This document shows positions 28,870 through 37,957 of a stretch of 37,957 nt of DNA, one piece after another. A program made the translations under genes and the position numbers. The notes beneath the pieces are model-generated. The model saw only the letters and a program-made list of their open reading frames with translations, had not been told where the DNA came from and made no database searches. Source of the DNA: Chara braunii (taxonomy: Eukaryota > Streptophyta > Charophyceae > Charales > Characeae); the NCBI GenBank assembly GCA_003427395.1, contig BFEA01000025.1, positions 5,851 to 43,807 of the forward strand. Direction: 5' to 3'. Every line of letters starts with the position of its first letter. Within the stretch, counting starts at the first letter, position 1.

Positions 28870-28931
28870 TAAGCCCGGATCATGCTGATCTTCCCTGTAC
28901 CGCTTCAATTTTGACAGATGTCGTAAAGGAC
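28870..28931 (-). pseudogene. Diverged U6 snRNA-like copy, 5' part
   Basis: Minus strand: GTCCTTTACGACATC, then CAAAATTGAAGCGGTACAGG, then GAAGATCAGCATG follow the order of U6 (GTCC..., AAAATTGGAACGATACAGAG, AAGATTAGCATGG). The AGC triad is kept, while the ACAGAGA box reads ACAGGGA and several other bases differ. Similarity fades after GCATG. No plant-type TATA or upstream element was seen. Confidence 0.72.
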
Positions 28932-29206
28932 CACATAAGGTATGACCATCGAGCTGGCCAAACCCAAGCAATTTAGAATGATTTTATTTGGGGGTAACTT
29001 CAGTAGAGTCACAAAAACGAGTTATAATTGCACAATGGGGCAAAATACAGTTTGCAATTGCACTTCAGTCACCCTACCTGGCCAAAAAGTTAGGTTGCAT
29101 ACAAAGCTGCAATTCGAAACTGTATCTTGGCCCATAGTGCAATTATAGTTCATTTTTGTGACTCCCGTGTAGTTTCTCTTTTTATTTTTTCATCTGCGAG
29201 TATGTA
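28932..29206. other. Non-coding stretch with a long imperfect inverted repeat
   Basis: AGAGTCACAAAAACGAGTTA then TAATTGCAC (about 29004-29035) is mirrored by GTGCAATTA then TAGTTCATTTTTGTGACTC (about 29136-29164). CAATTGCA-type and TTTGCAATT/AATTCGAAACTG segments lie inside, so the 160 bp can fold back. No gene is seen. Confidence 0.5.
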
Positions 29207-29534
29207 AACTCGAAGTTGAGTCAAACTTTATGTTTCAACAATTTCTAGGTGTACCAGCTTAGTTATGCCAGTTGGGATCATCGTCGACCCTAGACCTGGT
29301 AAGAAAATGGGGACCTTGATAATGAAATAATAATATAAAAAAAAAATAGATTGAGTAGGGGAAAGAGGGGAACTCGAAGTTGAGTCAAACTTTATGTTTC
29401 AACAATTTCTAGGTGTACCAGCTTAGTTATGCCAGTTGGGATCATCGTCGACCCTAGACCTGGTAAGAAAATGGGGACCTTGATAATGAAATAATAATAT
29501 AAAAAAAAAATAGATTGAGTAGGGGAAAGAGGGG
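29207..29534 (-). repeat. Perfect 164-bp tandem duplication carrying the tRNA-like repeat, copies 3 and 4
   Basis: Units 29207-29370 and 29371-29534 appear identical. Each holds a diverged tRNA-like module on the minus strand (ATAACTAAGCTGGTACACC, then GAAATTGTTGAAACATAAAG) and a GACCCTAGACCTGG block shared with the 20.6-kb copy. Identity over a repeat that is itself diverged from its relatives means the duplication is very recent or an assembly error. Confidence 0.93.
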
Positions 29535-30265
29535 AACATGCTGACAACCTCTTGGTTTTGCCCGTCGAACCCACGCCTGAGACCAGATGCAAAACCAAAG
29601 GGGATAGTTTCATGGGACCCTCAATCCCTCGGCTTCCTTCAATCGTGTTTCACAACTCTCATGTCGTCGGCCGGCCCCAATCCCAGTATCTGACCTATAA
29701 AAATCCAATGTTGTAACCAATAGGGCTAAGGCCAAGTTTGAGCTTAGTAGGCACAAAGTTCCATATAAATGGTTTATGCATTGTGTGTGGGCTTACCGAA
29801 ACACCCCAAGGCCACACCTTGGCCTATCGGTCGAACCCATGACCATCGAACCCCAACATCTGCAGTGTGAAAGCTCAGGGCGATCCCCTGGCTATCGAGC
29901 ACACCCCTTACTAGGCTTGATCTGTGTCGTCGCTTATCCCCCCCTCCACAAAGTGGTCACTCTTTCAAACCTACACCTTTAGTATTTCGGTGGCGGAAAC
30001 CCCAACCTTTACCTATGTTGAATTTCATCAACGCACCTGTGCCGAGGTCGTAGGAGGCTCCCACCGATAAACAAGTAACCCAATGAACTCCGTGTTATGA
30101 GGGCTCGAACTCCGGTCCAAAACAAATCAACGAAAGTCACCTTGGATGGTGACGCCGACAAACAATTTATCCATCGGCCATAACAATGCGGGCCTCTGTG
30201 TGCACGCACTCAATGTGCACTGCCACAATAATCAAAATTATAATCTCTCTAACTTGCACTACCGT
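29535..30265. other. Continuation of the repeat, then non-coding sequence with antisense T-arm-like pieces
   Basis: GGGACCCTCAATCCCTC (about 29614) matches the 20.8-kb copy. Minus-strand T-arm-like strings occur: GTGGGTTCGACGGGC (about 29560), ATGGGTTCGACCGAT (about 29828) and CCGGAGTTCGAGCCCTC (about 30100). No complete tRNA and no gene are seen. Confidence 0.4.
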
Positions 30266-30302
30266 GTGAGATCAATGATCTCACCGGCGGTTCGTGGAAC
30301 CG
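30266..30302. repeat. Two adjacent hairpins
   Basis: GTGAGATCA-a-TGATCTCAC (30266-30284) is followed by CGGTTC-gtg-GAACCG (30288-30302). Flanking GTGTGC...GCGCAC and GTGCAC...GTGCAC pairs add to a palindrome-rich patch at 30195-30345. Confidence 0.6.
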
Positions 30303-31074
30303 CTAGACATCTTTAATAATCAACGTGTGCCTCAATGCGCACGCCCATACAATCTCTGACCTAACGACATGCTCGCTCGTTGTTCCGGCTTCTTGAGTGT
30401 CGATTGCGAGCTACACACGCATAAGTGCGCCACTGCATCGAATATCACTACAGATGCGGCTCATACGAGCTGCAAATACTCTTGTAGGTACCAACGCAAG
30501 TGCACACAGACAATCGAGAAAAAAAAAGTTACAAGAGTGGAAATGTGGACCTTGCTGTTGAGGATGGTGGAAACGAAAATCGGGAGCAACTAGCACAATA
30601 TGATCTCCTCTACAAAGCAAAAACCAAAGAGACAAGCCATCAAGTGACAAACAGTCCTGAGGGATTGGTTGATAGAAGGCAAGGTCACCACCATAGCAGA
30701 CAACAGGCTGGTGTGGAAGAAGTGGTATCAATCGGATAGGCCGTGACACTCAACACTAACAAAGACAAGATGGATTATACAATAGGAGCGATGTTGGTGT
30801 TTCAACAAAGTGTTATCAAACAGGACCGGACATGGTTTTTTAGAGGAATAGCATGGAAGGGCAAACTGACAGTCAATCCTCCAGTAGGGAGTAATCAATG
30901 TTGGTCAGGGATCCTTCGGCCAAACGGAAGGAAGCATGAGAATGTTCACCATGTATTTAATTATGAACTTGTCGGGGGAATAGTAACTACTAACCAGACT
31001 TACGCTCACCATAATGGATAAGGAGTCAGGACCATAAGGACCTGTTAAAAAAAAAAAAAGACCTCCCACTGCCC
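30303..31074. other. Non-coding stretch
   Basis: Mixed sequence with an A13 run at 31045-31060. Short frames show no family resemblance. Confidence 0.35.
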
Positions 31075-31260
31075 GTTGGCCCTCTCCCACGACCATGTGA
31101 CCCTCTCCAACGACCGTTGCCCTCTCCCACGATCGCTGTCGTGCAGCCGCAGGAAGTGATCGGTCAGTGCCCAGTCATGTTCCACACCCTTATTACGTAC
31201 CGCCGCCGTGCAGCCGCAGGAAGCGACCAGCTAGTGCCCAGTTACGTTCCATACCCTTAG
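31075..31260 (+). repeat. Two neighbouring tandem repeats
   Basis: CCCTCTCCCACGACC-type units of about 22-24 bp occur three times (31078-31138). A 67-bp repeat follows, with GTGCAGCCGCAGGAAG at 31141 and 31208; both copies go on with AGTGCCCAGT and GTTCCA-ACCCTTA. Confidence 0.8.
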
Positions 31261-31285
31261 GGCCTCACCTTGAAACATGGAAAAT

Positions 31286-31553
31286 TTTCAAGAGCTGTCA
31301 AACGTTCTCGAGAATTGGGTTTTCAAGAGTTTTTGGCCCCTTGCCACACAGCACTCTCGAAAGGGCGATGGTGTTGAGCAAAGGATGAAAAACGATAATC
31401 GTACATCTTTTTTTTTTTCGAATGACATCATGATAACGGTCTGACAACTCTTGAAAATCCGAAGTCCCTCAAGGGTTGGTCGCTTGAAAATGCACGAGTT
31501 GCAGGCTGGGGTTTTGAATTTTTCAAGAGCTGCTCTTGAAAGGGTTTCAAGAG
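31286..31553. repeat. Cluster of TTTCAAGAG motifs with a 21-bp palindrome
   Basis: The 9-mer TTTCAAGAG is at 31286, 31321, 31521 and 31545. Its reverse complement is at 31448 and 31533. The 31521-31541 pair forms a near-perfect palindrome (10-bp arms, one base between). Confidence 0.75.
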
Positions 31554-31622
31554 CCACTTTGATAGCTTGAAAGCCCCAAGTTAGTCTCTTTTTCAAACCA
31601 TCAATCGAGGTCGGGGACCTCA

Positions 31623-32149
31623 CAATTCAACCCGGAAGTATCTGACAGCATCAGCCAACTTAGCTTACGGCCCCGACCAAACGGAGGACCATTCCACTGA
31701 AATCATCATCTCCAAAGAAGCCGTTACCTATCAAAACACATAATCCACCCGAGATATTACAACCTACCCGAAACATTTGTGTTTTTCATTACTACTCTTA
31801 TTACAAATCACTCCTATCTCGCCTAACCCGACGACCGACCATATACGATCCAGTGAAACCTTGGTTTCTTATTGGTTGTCACTCTCCTACAGGACTACTG
31901 CGTCCCTACTAATCGAGTTCCCTGGTTCTTCTTAAGGCACTCTCTACCCTCCTCCCTACTGACGGAGATGCCCTGGTCCCTCCTAAACCTTAGTACCCCC
32001 CTATCGTACCTACCCCTCCGATTCGTAGACCGATCTAGTTACTCAACCACCTAGATATAACCAGACCTCTCATGTAGTGAACCCCTGCCAGTCCATTGCC
32101 TCTCTTCCAGGTTCTCAAGAACCACCACAGTTGTCTTCTCGGACCTTTT
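31623..32149. other. Probable 3' flank or 3' UTR of LINE B
   Basis: No gene. The 3' end and tail of LINE B are not defined; the nearest T-run (A tail on the minus strand) is at about 31409. Confidence 0.3.
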
Positions 32150-33484
32150 TCACGGTTGGCCTTTTTTTCTCCAATTTGCCCAGATAACTCTTCTCAATCC
32201 TCTTTTAACCGCTGTTTTGATCTCCAGATATGAGAAGGGTCGGGCTTCAAACCTAAAACGGTTACGGTCAGACAAGATGGTCGGACAAACAACCGTTATT
32301 GCCACTTGTGCTACACAAGCCCATCCTATCCTCCCTATTTGATCTTCCCGCATAAAACCTAGCAACACCCATCTCTCATTCCAATCTATAACACTCCCTC
32401 CCATCCGAATCCAATAATTTTCCCACCACTTCCAAATCTCTTTGACATTGGACAGTCCCACCAGAGGTGTTTGGTGAATTCAAATGGCCAGGTACAGCGG
32501 GAATATCTCAGAGATACGTCCATGCCCTTGTTGTAGAGCCACACAATCGAGGGGTGACTAAGAACAATGATATCCAAAGTAGGCTTGCCTGTTTCAGATC
32601 TTGAATAAAGAGGAGGGTATTTCAAAGCTTCAAGAATTCCCCTTCCTTGCCTTGCATCATGATATCATCCATTAGCACTGCACTCCACCTGGAGACTGTT
32701 GTTCCAGCTGGATTCCTGTGATACCTTCTCGCCAGTCTATCGGATTCCTTAACAGAAAAGCTCGACAGGTCTAGACCCTGTCAGCTGGACCTTGACACTC
32801 TTTCACCCTTCCACTGCCAGGAACATAAATCAATCGCCAGTTTCCTCAATGGGGTCTTGCCTACCCAGGTGGTAGTTGTTAGTCTTCATCTTTTATCGAA
32901 GGATTGGATAACTAGAGCTTGGGGGGGGTTCGACCACTGCCTAACCACCTCCTCTCTCAACAGAGTCAGCTCAACTGAGTGTTCTGTGACACCCAAATGT
33001 TGCACCTCCTTGAACCCACTTTGAGTAATGTTATGTACCTTCCAAATCACCCCCATTCCCTCTTCTGGTCGTGGGACATACCATCTTCCGACTGGGTTGA
33101 TACCTTCTACACCCACTATAGCTCCCCATTACTCGGTTATGGTTTTCAGGAGAGCGTTCCAATGTTCCTCCAAGCACCGGAGACCTGAAGCCTTGGGTAG
33201 AGTTCGCTGAGAGGCTTCTAGTTGCCCAAGAGGGGGGACCATAGATCTGCAATTCTTGCATCACCCCTTCTTATCCACGCCCTTCCAAAGGAGGTTGCTT
33301 CGACCTCTGATGCAAAGGGTAGCCCTTCCTCATTCACAATGAACGGGTTTTCAAATAGACATTTTTGTAGTACCTCGTCCTTTGTGGTAGGTGGAGTCTG
33401 TACTTCTGCCGGTTGCTTGAGCCACACCCTCCTCACCACTTCCCAGAACTCTGAAGACAGTTTCTTCCAGAGAAAGGAGCCCAC
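32150..33484 (-). pseudogene. LINE B C-terminal region with degenerate zf-RVT knuckle
   Basis: Three frame-shifted pieces. 33218-33484 (MGSFLWKKLSSEFWEVVRRV, VLQKCLFENPFIVNEEGLPF) matches LINE A, which has LHTCLFENPTIID. 32886-33116 is a linker. 32150-32625 contains LRYSRCTWPFEFTKHLWWDC, where the first knuckle Cys appears as Tyr, then a basic Trp-rich end (GLRRVIWANWRKK). This is the C-terminal part of ORF2. Confidence 0.85.
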
Positions 33485-33514
33485 GGCAAAGCACGGCCAG
33501 AGTCCTCTGGTCTA

Positions 33515-34399
33515 TTAAGCTGCCAATCCTTCATCAAGAGTTTCTCCGCAAGGAGGATCCAATTCGTTTGACTCGGCCATGACTACCTTCATTATCCATT
33601 GTCTCAGCTGCGCCTGATTCTTTTGCAATGGGTCAATCAAACCTAGCCCCCCTTGGTCCTTTGGAAAGCACACCAGCTCCCAAGCCACTTTAACTATAGA
33701 GCCTTCCTCTGTCAGCGCCCTTCGTTTCCATAGAAAGCGCGACACCAACCTCTTGATTTTCGATATCGTTATTGTCGCCAATTCTCTCACCGCACCCACA
33801 AACCAGAGCAAGGAGAACAAGGCAACATTAACGACCAGAGCCCGCCCATACAGTGATAGGTGCCACGTCGACCCCCAAACCCTTAGCCTCGACGTGACCT
33901 TCTGCTGCAGGATGTGCCCTTGGACCATCCCCATCAGCTTAGTACTCACCATCACCCCTAGGAATCGTTCCCCCACCTTCGGATCTACCCTCAGTATTCC
34001 CCACTCCACTTGTAACTCCAAGCCCTCCGACAAAAGGTGAGTGGACCTATCCCAATTGACATTGACAAGACTGATTTTAAGGCCCCGAACGACTCTGGTG
34101 TGTTGGCTGAAATTAAAAATAAGTCGTCTGGTGAGGGTTTTAGCTCTGCATTCACGGTCAGAGGAAACATTGAGACCTCTTACCAGAGGGTGTTTACGAA
34201 TCCTGTTGAGGGGAACCTCTAGCTGAAGCACGAAGAGCAGTGGGGCCAAGGGGCAGCCCTGGCGCAGCGACCTCGACAGTTGGAATGGACTTGATAGATG
34301 ACCATTCACCTGGACAACAGATGTCGCCAATGTGTACATTGCCACTACCCATTTGCAAAAGCCAGACCCAAACCCCATCTTTTTTAATGTCGTCACCAC
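33515..34399 (-). pseudogene. LINE B reverse transcriptase palm and thumb
   Basis: GFCKWVVAMYTLATSVVQVN leads to SRSLRQGCPLAPLLFVLQLE. The catalytic DD block is displaced to another frame and reads S-P-D-D-L (34120-34134) instead of the usual A-D-D. Thumb motifs follow: GERFLGVMVS, YGRALVVNVALFSLLWFVGA, VSRFLWKRR and QGGLGLIDPLQKNQAQLRQW, matching the order in LINE A. Confidence 0.9.
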
Positions 34400-35134
34400 A
34401 AAGGACCAACCTACTCTATCCTAGGCTTTTTCCATGTCGAACAAAAGAGCCGCCATATGTAAATTCTCTGTATGAATCACTTTGATGCTCTCGATTGCAG
34501 TAAGAATGTTGATGAAGATTGACCGCCCCTGTACAAAGGCCCCATGATCCTCTTCTACTAGCTTTGGGAGAATCTTACCCAGCGTCACCACTAGGGTCTT
34601 CGCCAACAATTTGTAGCTTACATTTAGTACCGCGATGGGGCGATAGTTTCTGATATTCGCCTTGTCTTCCTTCTTGAACATAACTGAGATTCCTCCATGG
34701 GTCATCAACTCTCCCAGCTTGTCCTCCAACAAAACCTCATTGTACGCCTCGACCAATGTAGGTCCCAGGGCCTCCCAACATGCTTTAAAAAACTCTTCTG
34801 TCAAACCGCCCCTCCCTAGACATTGCCCGACGCCATCACCTTTAGCGTCTGTCTCAATTCTTCTTCTGTGATTGGACGGTCCAGTGAGAGTTGGTCCGCT
34901 ATCGAGAGTTCCACTGCAGTATCTTCCCACAAGTCCAACTCTTGTGACAGATCCGTGGACGTGGTATCTTATATCCGCCTTCAAGTCATAATATGGGAGT
35001 AGTACAGTCGCGTACTTCAACATTTCTTCCTGTACGGTTGTCTGAGGAGCCATCTGATCAAAGTTATGGTCTAACTGGACTACCCGATGGAACGAGGAGC
35101 TCGAAAGCAGTTTACGGAAGGTTTCCCTGGGCAT
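34400..35134 (-). pseudogene. LINE B reverse transcriptase, N-terminal part
   Basis: The frame contains LTEEFFKACWEALGPTLVEA, ISVMFKKEDKANIRNYRPIA, VLNVSYKLLAKTL and HGAFVQGRSIFINIL, which are RT motifs 0-2. It ends at LLFDMEKA followed by TAG (34421-34423) where the family has Tyr in the D-x-E-K-A-Y-D-R-V block. The reading frame continues beyond the stop as DRVGWSFVVTTLKKM. At the start (about 34850) the PGxDGL block is garbled by a stop or frameshift. Confidence 0.9.
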
Positions 35135-35448
35135 TCAATCATGAACAATTATCCCTAACCTTCAGTGTCTCCTCCCACCTTAGATGCTTCTCCATTTGCA
35201 ACTTCTTATATTTTGCAAGTCCTTCCTCCCTCCTAGTTGCCCACGCCATCTTGAATACCGGATGCAGCTCCATTCTCCTCGCTGCTTCTTCCACCTGCTT
35301 TCTCATCTCACTTCCTCTCGGTTTCTCTCCCTCGCAAGATACGGGAGCTAACATCCATGATCCCATAAATGGTCATCAGGCCTCCGTCTAACCAACCAGC
35401 TGTCGAGGCAAAATGGGGCCTTGCAGTCCATCAGGCTTCCATGTAGTC

Positions 35449-36264
35449 TCACACCCATTCTCTCAACCCCTCGTCCTCCAGGTTCTGGGAGTTTAATTTG
35501 AAATAGCTCCTTCCTCTACCCTCTACCTGACCTAGCACCAGATCCACCACCATTGGTTTATGGTCGGACATCAGGTGTGAGATTTGTCTCACCTGTGTGT
35601 TGGCTTGCTGCAAATCCCTTTGTACTAAACAGTAGTCCAATCGCCTCCTTATAACCTTTGTCCTCTGTTTCCTGCTCATGTAAGCCCTGGGTCTTCGGGG
35701 TTGAGCAAGCGGAAGGGGTCAGACAACTCCCGGTTGTGCATTAACTCCAGCAAGACAATCACATTTCTCCTACCTACCGGCCAAGAGTCCCCCCTGAGAG
35801 CCTCATATCGGGACAAGTTTCAATCTCCTAGAATTACCAGATTGTCGATGAGAGGAATAATTGAACCCGGAACTGAGAAGAAATCTGCTTTTGGTGTTGG
35901 GTCTTACGACGCATAAATAGACATAACAACGCTCTCTAGACTCTCAGAACGCAACTTTACCCAGGCCCAACACCCCCACATATCTGTTTCCGCATCCACT
36001 ACATTCGCTTGTAAGTTCCGGTGCAGGAGGATCGCCACTCCCCCTCTCGTGCCTTATATTGGTGACCAAAATTGTGGGTCATCCCACCAATTTCCCAACA
36101 AGCTCAACTTTTCTTCCCCCAATTCGGTCTCTTGCAAGCAGATACCGTCTATCTTTTGATTGAAAAGCCAGGACTTTAGTCTCATTTTCTTCTCTAAGCC
36201 TGAGGTGTCACCGAACCCTCTCACATTCCAAGTGGCCAATTTTAACTGAACCATCTGCATTATT
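35449..36264 (-). pseudogene. LINE B apurinic-like endonuclease domain
   Basis: It starts MVQLKLATWNVRGFGD (about 36260), followed by KIDGICLQET with the catalytic Glu. The GD-x-N motif (LVILGD*NLSRYEA) has TGA in place of the aromatic codon at 35820-35822. RRLDYCLV and SHLMSDHKPMVVDLVL close the domain with the Asp-His pair intact. Another stop (IYAS*D) lies near 35907. The enzyme would nick target DNA to prime reverse transcription; as written it cannot be made. Confidence 0.9.
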
Positions 36265-36565
36265 TTCCTCCGCCTGTTCTTCGATGCGGGCCTCTGCAGG
36301 TTCACCTCCCTATCCGATTTTTGCCTGTACTGGGGAGCGTTGCATCGGGCTAGGTTGTGGGCTCTCCCTTGATCTGGAAGATTGTAAGGAGGAGCGTCAA
36401 TCTTCCTTCAAAGCTTCGATAATGAACTTGAAACTGGAGTGCAGGTTCCCTGCCTCCAGTGGCTTCTCATTCAGCTTGAGTAGCACCAGCGCCGAGACTT
36501 CCTAGGAAAGGGCCCTCCCTCACTTCCTCCAGGTTAAACCAGCTGACTCTTGCCTGAGTAAGAGC

Positions 36566-36916
36566 TTATGCCATTGGAGGATCGATTCGAGCATCAATCA
36601 AAGGAAAATAGAATTTCACCAGCTTCGATTCCAACGGGGCATTGCAGATGACCATCACCGATCTATGAATTATTCTGATCGGGAAGGCATCCCCAAATAG
36701 ATACTTGGTGCACGTTATTATTTCCCGTGGAAGCGGAGTTTTATTTGTACTGACTGAAGGGAGATATGGTATGCCATCTGCCTGTACCATTCCCAGAAAG
36801 TAGGCCACGTTCCCGACCATCATACACACCAGCGGTACTAGCCTACGCTCAATTGGAAGTCTTCCCTGAAGCCTCAATCTATAATCCTTTTTGCTCGATG
36901 TATCAGACTCAACCAC
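36566..36916 (-). pseudogene. Possible ORF1 segment of LINE B
   Basis: An open frame of 116 codons upstream (minus strand) of the endonuclease. It includes LVPLVCMMVGNVAYFLGMVQ and LVKFYFPLIDARIDPPMA. I do not recognise a domain. Its place just 5' of the endonuclease suits a LINE ORF1, but this is inference. Confidence 0.35.
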
Positions 36917-37853
36917 GCTCCTTCTTTGAGAGCCTGCTGAACTACCCGTAAAAGACTCCGACCTCTACACTCACAGGAAGTAAAGTTGAGTCATCTCCTA
37001 TTAAACCACTTCGCATTACTGGCACGACTCTTGATTGAGACAAGGATGAGGGGGTTGCCGACTCCGTATCCAATCCACCCCCTGTGCCTCCCTCCGGATC
37101 TCGGAGTAAGTGGTTTCGGTTGCCATATTGAAGATTGTGTATGCTGGCAGATCGCTCGCTACCCCTCCCCTGATCATGAGAGGAACTAGGCCTCTCGACT
37201 AGGCGATGGATCAGTGCCTCGTCTCCCTCTTATCCCCAACTATTAACATATCCACTTCGGGCTCTGATTGGGATGGAGCTGACCACCGGGTGGGGGGCTA
37301 CTAGGGAGAAGAGTTGTGCAACATGGCCACCCTGCGAGGGGAGGGAGGTGGGAGGTACGTGGTATTCCTGAACAAGGTCTATTGCTGCAGCCTGCCCAGC
37401 TGGTGGGGGACCTTCTGCCCACATAGACAGATGGGACCACGGTGCCATCAACAAACTGCTTGGCGGGGGAGGGGTACACTAGGGGGGAATGACCTTGCAG
37501 AGGATTTGCTACCCCTGAGCCTATACCACCATATCCCTGCCCATGGTAGTCTTGCCCGTCTACCCGACCTGCCCCTTGTGGATAAACCTGACAATGTGGT
37601 TCACTGCAATAGGGGTCTACCCTACATGGGACATATGGACCTTGAGGCTGACTGGGTACTGAACCTGATATGAGGTGGACTGAGGACCCCTACATATTCG
37701 GTTGGGGATGAGGGGGCTGAGTAGTCTGTCGAACCGACTCAACCAGCGGCGATCGAGATGCTTGTTGAGGCTCCCCACCCTACCCTTGTTGTCTGCCCTG
37801 AGGTTGTTATCGAGGCAATCTGGAATTTGCCCATGCCCTCCTTTGACCACCAC
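36917..37853 (-). pseudogene. Pro/Gly/Gln/Tyr-rich probable ORF1 linker of LINE B
   Basis: Minus-strand frames are broken but rich in P, G, Q, Y and S (for example YPQGAGRVDGQDYHGQGYGG and SPPPGGQLHPNQSPK). Such disordered linkers are common in LINE ORF1 proteins. No domain is recognised. Confidence 0.35.
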
Positions 37854-37866
37854 TATCTTGCCTAGG

Positions 37867-37908
37867 GCCGTTCTCCTCCGTGTGGAAGTACCATCGACAT
37901 TTTCGACA
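37867..37908 (-). pseudogene. Degenerate CCHC zinc knuckle (gag/ORF1-like)
   Basis: The minus strand reads CRKCRWYFHTEENG, i.e. C-x2-C-x4-H-x4 followed by Gly (GGC) where the fourth ligand Cys (TGC) is expected. A stop lies upstream in the same frame (about 37942). It resembles the nucleic-acid-binding knuckle of LINE ORF1 or retroviral-type gag proteins. Confidence 0.5.
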
Positions 37909-37957
37909 CCAATCAGAGTATGGAGTGGCGATTTCGACCGTCTAGATCTCCCCTTTT

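Larger units (their letters stand above)
32150..37957 (-). mobile_element. LINE B: decayed L1-like non-LTR retrotransposon, 5' end beyond or near the window edge
   Basis: On the minus strand from right to left are remains of an ORF1-like region with a zinc knuckle (about 36560-37957), an apurinic-like endonuclease (about 35500-36264), reverse transcriptase (about 33900-35000), thumb (33515-33900), a spacer region (32700-33480) and a zf-RVT-type knuckle and C-terminus (32150-32625). The architecture is complete ORF2 order, so this copy is much longer than LINE A. Stops and frameshifts in every domain make it inactive. The ORF2 part is firm; assigning everything right of 36310 to the same element is inference from position and the knuckle. 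Confidence 0.85.

Overview
This is a nuclear window from a eukaryote, most likely a streptophyte (green-plant lineage). A charophycean alga such as Chara would fit, but the species is inference. Supporting signs are spliceosomal introns, U6 snRNA-derived pieces whose 3' end has the plant-type sequence, L1-like LINEs, CACGTG (G-box) motifs and very abundant microsatellites. Two N gaps (10159-10203 and 24138-25052) and an intact 38-bp Nextera mate-pair junction (8127-8164) show a short-read draft assembly, so order across those points should be treated with care.

Only one host protein-coding gene is convincing: the 3' part of an APE2-type AP endonuclease on the + strand. It has an exon at about 562-685, an intron at 686-1108 and a last exon at 1109-2732. 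The last exon carries the end of the endonuclease fold and a long low-complexity tail with two PCNA-interacting (PIP) motifs, one of them canonical and close to the C-terminus. No GRF zinc finger is visible.

Two decayed LINEs lie on the minus strand. LINE A (10927 to about 14200) is 5'-truncated: it has reverse transcriptase, thumb and C-terminal zinc knuckle, followed by an 18-nt A tail. LINE B (about 32150 to at least 36305, with probable ORF1 remains up to the right edge) keeps a recognisable apurinic-like endonuclease, reverse transcriptase and zinc knuckle. It is broken by stops and frameshifts, two of them inside or next to catalytic motifs.

The rest is non-coding and repeat-rich. Four U6 snRNA-derived loci occur: 1-84 minus, 3146-3170 plus with an (AAC)n tail, 4357-4443 plus, and about 28870-28931 minus. 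There is a dispersed repeat with a tRNA-like A/B-box module (10.7, 20.6, and 29.2/29.4 kb), a composite tRNA-like segment at 17.6-17.8 kb, a GA/CT foldback at 9.2-9.4 kb, and many tandem duplications with periods of 33 to about 644 bp. Two repeat pairs contain hairpins with compensatory base changes between copies.

I see no complete new gene system. The most interesting candidate is a U6-derived retroposed sequence family, probably mobilised by LINE machinery of the kind present in the window.
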